7,569 nt of DNA from positions 1 through 7,569 of the forward strand of contig CAMWZE010000067.1 of the NCBI GenBank assembly GCA_947178685.1, in the 5' to 3' direction. The stretch comes from an uncultured Porphyromonadaceae bacterium. Its GTDB lineage: Bacteria; Bacteroidota; Bacteroidia; Bacteroidales; Muribaculaceae. The first letter of the stretch is position 1; every line of letters starts with the position of its first letter. Of the stretch, positions 6,690 through 7,569 are shown piece by piece. A model generated the notes under the pieces. That model worked only from the letters and a program-made list of their open reading frames with translations, did no database searches and was not told the origin of the DNA. A program made the translations under genes and the position numbers.

Positions 6690-7569
6690 ATGAAAAAGCT
6701 CTTTATTGCAATAATGGCATATGCTATGACAATACCGGTGTATGGGCAAAGCCCGACAGCTGTCAGCAACGCTGAAGCATCTGACGATTACCGCTGGGGT
6801 GATCTCGGTAACGGTACATTTGCCAATCCGGTGCTCAATGCTGATTATTCCGATCCCGATGTGATTCGTGTGGGTGATAAATACTATATGACATGTTCGG
6901 AATTCCACTTTATGGGAATGCCGATTCTGGAGTCGGACGACATGGTAAATTGGCGGATAATCGCCCGGGTGCACGACCATATCAATCTCCCGGGGTTCTC
7001 TGAAATGAAGAAATATGGAGGTGGCACATGGGCGCCTGCACTGAGGTATCATGATGGCAAATTCTGGATATATGTATGCATGCCCAACGAGGGACTCTTT
7101 GTGACAACGGCCACCGATCCCGCAGGAGAATGGTCGGAGCTTTATCAGGTGAAAGATGTCGATGGCTGGGAGGATCCATGTCCGCTTTGGGATGATGACG
7201 GGAATGCATTCCTTGGGCGTAGCCAGCTCGGAGGGGGACCGATAATTATTCATCGGATGAGTCCCGATGGTAAGACTCTCCTGGATGAAGGACGTAAAAT
7301 TTATGAAGGCCCCACAGCTGAGGGAACCAAGCTATTTAAAAAGGATGGGTATTACTATCTGTCGATTCCGGAGGGTGGTGTCGGCACAGGGTGGCAGACC
7401 GTGTTGAGGTCGAAAGATATCTATGGTCCCTACGAGGGGAAACGTGTGCTGGAGACTGGATCTACAAAAGTCAACGGCCCTCATCAGGGAGCACTTGTGG
7501 ATACGCCTGAGGGTGAATGGTGGTTTTATCATTTCCAGTCGACTCCGGTGTTAGGCCGTGTAGTACATC
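6690..7569 (+). CDS. Secreted glycoside hydrolase family 43 (beta-xylosidase / alpha-L-arabinofuranosidase type), 3' end cut by window
   Basis: The frame starts at ATG 6690 and is still open at the window end; 293 full codons are present, the last being GTA GTA CAT. Residues 1-19 form a signal peptide (KK, then a hydrophobic core) with likely cleavage at VYG/Q20, so the enzyme acts in the periplasm or at the surface. The GH43 five-bladed beta-propeller begins near residue 46 (NPVLNADYSDPDVIRVGDKYYM). Predicted catalytic residues are D55 (general base, in SDPD), D162 (pKa-modulating Asp, in GWEDPCPLWDDDG) and E211 (general acid, in AEGTKLFKKDGYYYL). WAPALRYHDGKFWIYV (114-129) and GPHQGALVDTPEGEWWFYHF (263-282) are further family blocks. 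The likely substrate is a xylan or arabinose-containing side chain, but GH43 specificity cannot be read from these motifs. The usual continuation after GRVVH, and any C-terminal beta-sandwich, lie outside the window. No SusC/SusD pair is visible, so membership of a polysaccharide utilisation locus is unproven. A putative -7 box lies just upstream. Confidence 0.95.
   Translation, partial: MKKLFIAIMAYAMTIPVYGQSPTAVSNAEASDDYRWGDLGNGTFANPVLNADYSDPDVIRVGDKYYMTCSEFHFMGMPILESDDMVNWRIIARVHDHINLPGFSEMKKYGGGTWAPALRYHDGKFWIYVCMPNEGLFVTTATDPAGEWSELYQVKDVDGWEDPCPLWDDDGNAFLGRSQLGGGPIIIHRMSPDGKTLLDEGRKIYEGPTAEGTKLFKKDGYYYLSIPEGGVGTGWQTVLRSKDIYGPYEGKRVLETGSTKVNGPHQGALVDTPEGEWWFYHFQSTPVLGRVVH

Noticed and set aside
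6675..7253. 192-codon open frame on the minus strand opposite the GH43 gene
   Set aside because: The plus strand here encodes a clear GH43 with signal peptide and catalytic motifs; the antisense product is rich in His, Pro and Arg and looks like a frame shadow.

Overview
The window looks like chromosomal DNA from a member of the Bacteroidota, most likely Bacteroidales. The evidence is moderate GC content, A-rich leaders without clear Shine-Dalgarno sequences, a Bacteroidota-type -7 box (TAnnTTTG form) before one gene, a secreted family 43 glycoside hydrolase of the kind common in gut Bacteroidales, and a free-standing MnmD-type tRNA methyltransferase. The genus is not resolvable from sequence alone. 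I found no rRNA, tRNA, insertion sequence, integrase or CRISPR array.

Layout, left to right. (1) 30-467 (+): a small soluble protein I do not recognise. (2) 644-5521 (+): the dominant gene, a 1625-residue protein. It joins an N-terminal DnaQ-like (DEDD) exonuclease domain, a complete RecQ-type SF2 helicase, a long middle region with winged-helix character, a complete UvrD/Rep-type SF1 helicase and an unassigned C-terminal tail. (3) 5616-5650: a perfect 17-bp inverted repeat between convergent genes, probably a terminator. (4) 5692-6363 (-): MnmD, the SAM-dependent methyltransferase for the last step of mnm5(s2)U34 synthesis in the tRNA wobble position. (5) 6364-6689: a 326-bp divergent intergenic region with a probable promoter for the next gene and three related ACGGTT sites. 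(6) 6690 to the window end (+): the first 293 codons of a secreted GH43 glycosidase, cut by the window edge.

The genes do not form one operon or pathway: DNA processing, tRNA modification and glycan degradation sit side by side. The item most worth attention is the exonuclease-RecQ-UvrD fusion. It puts two intact helicase motors and a nuclease-like domain in one chain, lacks the canonical RecQ zinc knuckle, and carries a cysteine cluster in front of the RecQ core instead. It may act in recombination, repair or defence against foreign DNA, but nothing in this window decides which. Proteins of this general architecture probably occur elsewhere under generic RecQ-helicase names (my recollection, not searched), so the fusion may be under-characterised rather than unseen.
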